Source of the DNA: Siphonodentalium dalli
Taxonomy: Eukaryota > Mollusca > Scaphopoda > Gadilida > Siphonodentaliidae
DNA length: 64,000 bases
Assembly (NCBI GenBank): GCA_032622095.1
Contig: CP136064.1
Location: forward strand, 140,571,954 to 140,635,953
Reading direction: 5' to 3'
Within the stretch, counting starts at the first letter, position 1; each line of letters begins with the position of its first letter. Below the pieces are notes generated by a model. It worked only from the letters and a program-made list of their open reading frames with translations, was not told the origin of the DNA and did no database searches. The position numbers and the translations under genes are program-made. This document shows, piece after piece, positions 57,902-64,000 of the stretch.

Positions 57902-57979
57902 TTATACGTCACAGCACGTCCTATATTTAACCGGGCAAAATAATGCCCGGTTATATATAGAATGTACTGTGACGTAATA
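57902..57979. repeat. Hairpin with CRE-like ends
   Basis: TTATACGTCACAGCACG... CCGGGCA pairs with TGCCCGG... TGTGACGTAATAA, arms of about 36 bases with a 6-base loop. The ends carry ACGTCA/TGACGT. Confidence 0.8.
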
Positions 57980-58309
57980 ATGGCGGATGGATTGTTCTGG
58001 TCTCTCATGACGGCGTGCATAGTGTAACGACGTAGCCTCATAGAGCCAGCGTCTAGTCCAGGAGGTGTCCGCCCAATAATGATATCGACCACAAATGATG
58101 ACGTCACATGGCAACTAAGTTTGTTTACGTCCGTCTTCAAATAAATAAATATGAAAATAATCGACGACAGAAGAAGCGTAACCTCTTCATACGAAGAAGC
58201 TACAAGTTTTATCGATCAATACCAGAAAGAAACCGAATCAAGTTTTTCTGTTTATAAAACCCACAATTTCAATCAAAATAGTAGGTTTACAAATTACACG
58301 AACTAATAT

Positions 58310-59379
58310 GATTACGTCAGTACGTATGGACAACCCAAAAACACGTACATGTACGTCCATCTATAAAATGAAAAATGTATGTTTCATAGGAGTGCCTGTA
58401 TTTCTGGCCAACTTGGGATATATACGATGTAACGATCACGCCAGTACGTATGGACCGTAGGACGGCGACATGTCACTCTGTGTCCAAAGGTTCGCTAATC
58501 CCAAGGTTCATTATACCGAAGTTTCGCCATTCCCAAGGTTCTCTATATTCCTCGATATTCATTTTTGAGACGTTACTTTATCATAAGACTCTTTTTATGA
58601 AGGAAATAACTTAAAGGTACTCAATCCGATAAGACGCTGCTAAATTACTCCTTCCTTGGTTTCGGTGGGGAAAAAAATATTTGATCAGTGTCGAGGAACC
58701 CACCCATCAAAGCTGAGAGTAATTAGATATCGATCTTTGCAGTTTGCTATTTTTATTGTTTCTGGGCCTGATCGTGCCAGAAGGACGAGGTCAAATGGGC
58801 GGTCTTCCAGATAAAGATGGATAACTGTAAAATCGTGGTAATAATAACTACTTGGTATTAGAGTTGTCCATCTTTTCTGGTTAAATACGCCCAGAATAGC
58901 AAACCTTCAGAATAGCGAACCTTCGATGTCTGAATAAGAACCTTTGGAATAGCGAATATGGAACCTTCGAAATAATGAACGCGATCCTGTATGAAGAGCC
59001 CATGACACGTCCATCAATAAATGTATACATGTTTCATGGGACTGTTTATATATACATATATATAAGACTGGAGTAAAGTTGAGACCAACATGTCTTTGTT
59101 AATTTTGGTGCCCAGATTTCAACGAAATTTGGTGTGGTGACTCAGGGTGCCCTGGCAGAGTGTATAATGGCGTTATTTTTCTAAATTTTGATTTAAACAA
59201 ATTTAAATGAATAAAAAAATATATGAACATATGTGAATATTTAGGTACAAATAAACCTATTTGCACGAGAATATGTTGCAGCACCAGATATAGAGGAATG
59301 TGGGCCACAGTTAAACATGGGTCAGAGTGAGATATTGCCTCTAACATTTCTCTAATTTCCAGACCAATATCCATGGCGC
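58310..59379 (-). mobile_element. ~1.07 kb repeat unit, inverted relative to 12,825-13,920
   Basis: Runs from TTACGTCAGTACGTATGGAC to ATATCCATGGCGC and matches the 3' part of both duplication copies in reverse complement, including the truncated family M element (TTAAAGGTACTCAATCCGAT at 58611-58630). Its appearance alone here defines a unit that moves or duplicates independently. Confidence 0.75.
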
Positions 59380-59660
59380 AGCAGCATGCTTGTGACTGTG
59401 GGGGTTGATGGTATGGGACCCCTTTTCCTATAGGTCTATGGCTCCATAGTATGGCAACGCCCCCTTTCCTATGCTTTGTATGTGTATATGTCTATGGCCC
59501 CATAGTATGGCAACGCCCCCTTATTAATTATTATATATCGCTCCTCCTTCCTTCCCACGTAATTTCTGGAACACTTTTTTTTTCTGGAACAATCTGGAAC
59601 AATCTGGAACAATTTTTTGTTTCTGGAAAATTCTAGAACATTTTTTTTTCTAGTAAAATC
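59380..59660. repeat. Short tandem repeats
   Basis: CATAGTATGGCAACGCCCCC occurs at about 59446 and 59502. AATCTGGAAC-type units recur three times at about 59580-59611, followed by a diverged TTCTAGAACA. Confidence 0.7.
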
Positions 59661-60880
59661 CATAATGAATGTAGGAAATAAAGAATATATATATAATGTT
59701 AATTTCACACGGTACACACATTGGGTATCATATCATCTATCTATTTACCGTTCTCCACGCATAGAATATAGGCAGTTAAAATCATTTATTTTTGTTTTCT
59801 ACAACATTCTAGTAAATCCATAATGTATTCGTGTAAGACAATTCATACTTGTATATGGCCGTTTAAACTAACAATGCTGAAGGCAGACGCACCTTTGTCT
59901 GTTAATTAACTTCTAAGCACGTTGTATTATGCACCTGCTGCTGGGCACAGAGCTCTCAAGCTAATAACACAACATATAACCATTTCTGGAACATTCTCCA
60001 AACAAAACAATAACAGAGCATCATGGCCCATGTTATCCACCAACTCCACCACACACGGTACAGCGAGGCATTCACTCTCATGCTAATAACACAACATATA
60101 ACCATGTCTAGTTCTGAACATGTGGGAATAAAGCGGTCAAAAAGATTTGGCATACCACTAGGTTATAAATCGAACTATCAGGAATCAATTAAACTGCACT
60201 AGGGTTAAAACATGTCAATGTCTAATAAAGTAAATCACAGTGATATGTTTTCATATACAACACTGGCCACACACTTTCTCGAAGCTTCGTAATTAAACAC
60301 ACGTTTAAGTCATTAACTGCCACGATACAGATAACGACAGCATCTCTCTACATATTGAATATTCTCCGAACCTGTAAGCGAGAGCTATGCAAATATGGGT
60401 GTTTAATCTGGTATTACTTTGCTGAACGTATAAGACCACCATTTCATACATTCCCCTATTTATATCACATAAAGCACAACTTTTCTCATCCGACTACATA
60501 TATGACTCAATGTGGACCGAAAACCAGACGTGTTACCATCTTACGCCATAGGCATACTCATAGATCCATTGCATAGTGGCCAAAACATTCGACTTCCATA
60601 TTGGAGGTTATACCGAAGCATGTTCACAGATGCACACTCAACAGGTCAGAATGGTAAAGCAATCTCTTTGAATCCCCATTAATAACTAATTAAAATATCT
60701 TTCCTGTTTGTTTCTGCGCTATAACCTTTCATAGTACAGTCTTATGTGCACCCACGCTATGACATCATTAAAGGGGGACACTGCACTCACGGTGGGGAAT
60801 ATTAAAAGGGTAATCTCGGTATGTGCAAGTTAAGGGGAACACAATGCACTCTAAAGGGACACATGCACGGCACTCATTAT
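59661..60880. other. Interval without recognised gene
   Basis: CTAATAACACAACATATAACCAT appears twice (about 59961 and 60083), with related copies further on. No coding relic recognised. Confidence 0.4.
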
Positions 60881-62510
60881 GAATGAATGTTAAACGACAA
60901 CAAAATTGTAATTGGCCACTTACCTTCAAGTTAGATGTCACAAATTATGCATGTACATTCGATGCACGAATCAACACTGTAGGAAATGAAGGTATTGATT
61001 TGTTATTACTTCAGAAATGGTTCATATAGCATACAAAGCATTTGGGTCACATACCTTAAAGGTACATGGCTTCTGTGCAAGGGTGTTTGTGAATAGATTT
61101 AAAATGAGCATATGTGACCATCACTTCATAAATTTACCTATCTATCCATCTTAAAGCATTTATGAAAAATGTAGGGACACCAAGCATTATACATTTTCAC
61201 AAACAGATGGGCACTAAACAGACCAGCGAGGCACTTGCTCTCACAAAAGCTAATAACACATCATCTATCCATTTCTGAAAAATTCTTGGCCCGTGTGAGT
61301 TAGCAGAAAAGCGTATTAAACTCGAAGCAGCCAATACTAATTATACAACATATGCTTACAGATCATAACCCATGCAATTTAATTCTCACAAAAGTTATAC
61401 CGCGAGCGGCATGAACCCTGAATACATACTGACTCCCCATTATGTATCCCTCCTAATGGTCAACTGTTATGGTACAATTGATTAAATCATCACTAACATT
61501 AGTTAAGCTTTTTCTCTAAATACCCCTTTAATATCTGTAATCGAACTATTAGGAATCAATCAACGCCTTGTCAATAGATATTTGAACATTTCCAATAAAG
61601 TAAATCCTACACACAATTTCTCGAAGCTTCGTAATTAAACACATGTTTAAGTCATTTAATGCCACGATACGTCTGTCATTCAAATGCATGCTCCTAATGG
61701 CTTCTGCATCTGTGGAGACTGAGAGATAAACAAAATTAATGTTTCTGTAGAAATTAAGGTTTTCTAGTGTGTCACTACTTCAGATATGGTTCAAATAGCA
61801 TACAAATCACCGCATTTTGGTCACATATCTTAAAGGTACACGTCATTTATGCATTTAAACCTAATTCCGCGTATACATCAATAAAAACGCTCTTTATTTT
61901 CCAAATAGTTTGAATGTACCTAGTTTTAACAAAGATTTATGCAATCTACATGCTTTCATTCAAATAAAATTTACGAAATGTATGTTAAACGACAACAACG
62001 TTGTAACAGACTGGCCACTTACCTTCAATTTATAGGTCATATTAGCCTGTACATTTATGGGAGACAGACATACATAATATAATGCATTGGCACAGTGTTA
62101 CTGATAATAATAAGGTGTCATTACTTCAGAAATGGTTCATATAGCATACTATTGTACCCGTGGTCACGTACATTAAATGAACACGTCACTTAAGCATTTA
62201 AACATAATTCATCGTATCCATAAATAAAAAACGCTCTTTATTTTCAAAAACGTCCATAGTTTTAACAAAGATTTTTGCAATCTACATGCTTTCATTCATA
62301 TAAAATTACCCAGTGTGTGTTAGACAACAACATTATAACATATTGGCTTTCAAGTTACATATGCATGTACATTCGATGCACGAGGCAACATTGTAGGAAA
62401 TGAAGGTATTGATGTGTCATTACTTCAGAAATTTTTCATACAATTGACCGTATTTTGATCACATACCTTAAAGGTACACGTTACTTTTGTCTATAATCAC
62501 ACAAAACATT
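60881..62510 (+). repeat. Diverged dispersed/tandem repeat cluster
   Basis: TTACTTCAGAAATGGTTCAT-type blocks recur near 61006, 61776, 62123 and 62430, followed by GGTCACATACCTTAAAGGTA-like sequence. ACGACAACAA blocks occur near 60894 and 61988, and ACGCTCTTTATTTTC at 61887 and 62231. Intervals vary (770, 347, 307), so units are rearranged. No ORF of note. Confidence 0.7.
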
Positions 62511-62793
62511 ACACGTAGGGTTCAACATGTCCACCGTAGTAAGCTTATTTACTTCAGAAATTGGTTCCAATAACAGCGTCTGAGCACGTCACACCTGGTT
62601 GCACCGGGTGCCAATGATGTACCCACGCATCTCAAACAATGGGATGCCTATTAATTTATTCTGACCACACGTGTCTGGACAGCGTTCCAATGAAGGAATT
62701 CTGAAAAAGCTATTGTTAGAGAAAGAAATGACGCAGTGCCAACTCATACATATTGATTATATATTTCTAGTGATTCTGATTGGCTAATAATAT
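62511..62793. other. 5' flank of the PC4 gene
   Basis: ATTGGCTAA at 62779-62787 contains an inverted CCAAT box 15 bases before the ATG, and TATATATTT lies near 62758. Either could be promoter sequence; transcription start is unknown. Confidence 0.3.
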
Positions 62794-63460
62794 ATGGAGC
62801 AGCATAGCGTTCACAACGCTATCTGGTTTTCCTATGAATTATGTGATCATGTCATTTTGAGGCAATCTGAAACTACCTGCTACATAAACATGGACACTAA
62901 AATTTTCGCAAAACACTTGGGTCGTAACAGATATCTCACAATCAGTGAGTATTTGGGTACAAAGTATGTAGATCTGAGAATTTGGGATGAAGGAAGGATT
63001 CCAACTAAACAAGGAGTTAGTCTGATAATTCAACGCTGGCTTTGTCTAACACAAAACCTTGAATTAGTGGGACAGCATATAAATTCCAAGGAGCCAATGG
63101 ACCGGATTCATTTGGGGCATAATGTTTTCATGACCCTGGATCATGAACACGCAGTGCTGCACATCAAACAGTACTTTTATCCAGAAAATTGTGATGTAGC
63201 AACACCAAACCAGGAAAGGTGTTACTTTAAATGGAGCAGAGCTGAAAACAATTACAGATAATGTGGAAAATGTCAATGGGCTCATTCCTGAAACAGTAAA
63301 CTTCATACCCTGTTACAACGAACACTTGAACCAAGAAGCAGCCTTAAGATGTTCTGAATGTGAACCAGGTGGACACCATAATTATACACAGGACAAGACT
63401 GATGTAATACCAGGACATTTCTATGGAAGCTCTCAAGACTTGACACAACAATACTAATAT
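62794..63460 (+). CDS. Tandem PC4-domain protein, frameshifted in domain 2
   Basis: The first frame (155 codons, stop upstream in frame) contains PC4 domain 1 at residues ~42-92: LGRNRYLTISEYLGTKYVDL, then GVSLIIQRW, the (K)GISL strand/helix motif. Domain 2 starts at ~106 with LGHNVFMTLDHEHAVLHIKQ. At 63211-63220 the frame is lost by one base. In the next frame GVTLNGAELKTI completes domain 2, followed by CYNEHLNQEAALRCSECEPG and a stop at 63458-63460. PC4/p15 is a single-stranded-DNA-binding transcription coactivator in the nucleus; two-domain versions ending in an NQ..ALRCSEC tail occur in invertebrates, from memory. The break lies beside an AAA run, so it may be a sequencing error, a polymorphism or a true pseudogene. 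AATAAA follows at 63561-63566. Confidence 0.75.
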
Positions 63461-64000
63461 AGTGAGACTGACTCAATGTAACCATTTTTCCTGGACATTT
63501 TTAATTCAATGTTGTGTGTGTGTGTGTTTAAGTATATTTCATAACAAGATAGTATATAGCAATAAATAGCACCAGTTAAATGTATCCAATGTATTGTTGT
63601 CTATCATATAACCCATCAATTGGCACAATAGACATGATTTACTTACTAATATAGATATATATATATACAAACTGTTCATACCATAGATATGAACTTCTTG
63701 AAATTGAAAAAAAAAACCCATATGAGGAAGGATTTTTCAATAAGTCCTTTGATAATCTAACTATAAGCAACTGATTTCGAGCCATTTATTGCACCCTGAA
63801 ATGTTGGCGATTTCGAAAGGTTATGTTTGAAAGAAACCGCAGTGAAATCACACCGAAATTGACGAAGATACGGGACATTTGTTGTTTTCAACTATTTATA
63901 GATATCACGTGACTAATATCGAAAATCCAATTTTGGCAGATCGTAGAAGAGCTAGAATAATGAGGATTACACCATCGGGCCCAGTTTCACACAGTGCGTT
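63461..64000. other. 3' flank of the PC4 gene
   Basis: (TG)n at 63513-63527, AATAAA at 63561-63566 (about 100 bases after the stop; candidate polyadenylation signal) and a short TA run at 63652-63667. No further gene recognised. Confidence 0.4.

Overview
The window looks like nuclear DNA of a metazoan, most likely a marine invertebrate. A bivalve or other lophotrochozoan is my best guess; no gene here fixes the species. The sequence is AT-rich with very sparse coding, no operons, microsatellites, TTAA-, TTA- and 9-bp-flanked DNA transposons, LINE relics, tRNA-like repeat heads and a candidate spliced exon. The recognisable protein families are a tandem PC4-domain protein, a Mutator-like transposase and a zinc-loop His-Me-finger endonuclease. 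From memory these are recurrent in lophotrochozoan and cnidarian genomes. No rRNA, convincing tRNA gene, CRISPR array or bacterial gene was found.

Layout. 0-2 kb: two short coding fragments of unknown identity and a tandemly duplicated polyadenylated 3' end. 4-13.9 kb: a decayed 352-bp repeat, a 105-bp tandem pair, then a segmental tandem duplication (4,904-9,750 and 9,751-13,872), each copy headed by a promoter-like cluster of CRE, YY1 and RFX-half-site motifs. 13.9-15.1 kb: hairpins around a ~0.95 kb repeat core that recurs inverted at 37.96-38.92 kb. 18.5-20.4 kb: a tRNA-headed repeat and G-runs. 21.25-25.29 kb: a ~4 kb inverted repeat whose arms carry ~172-bp units and, nearer the centre, an unknown protein relic in two copies. 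26-37 kb: modular repeats (tRNA-like module, 352-bp arrays, AAT tails, a 615-bp tandem array), one unit being split by a TTA-flanked transposon. 38.9-39.9 kb: duplicated block A next to hairpin block P in opposite orientations. 40-44.5 kb: LINE ORF1p relic, a candidate host exon, a 2.3 kb Foldback/MULE-like palindrome with 9-bp flanking repeats, and a LINE reverse-transcriptase relic. 46.8-49 kb: a long-unit tandem array. 50.25-50.84 kb: a degenerate array with strong 21-nt phasing. 52.6-56.7 kb: a decayed Mutator-like transposase and a His-Me endonuclease relic, tail to tail between two near-identical TTAA elements. 57-59.4 kb: more elements, including an inverted partial copy of the 4-14 kb duplication. 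60.9-62.5 kb: diverged repeats. 62.8-63.46 kb: the tandem PC4 gene with a one-base frameshift.

No pathway or operon links these genes. The window mostly records layers of mobile DNA. Only the PC4 gene and the exon near 41.4 kb are good candidates for host genes. Percent identities are by-eye estimates, and the edges of diverged repeats are accurate only to tens of bases.
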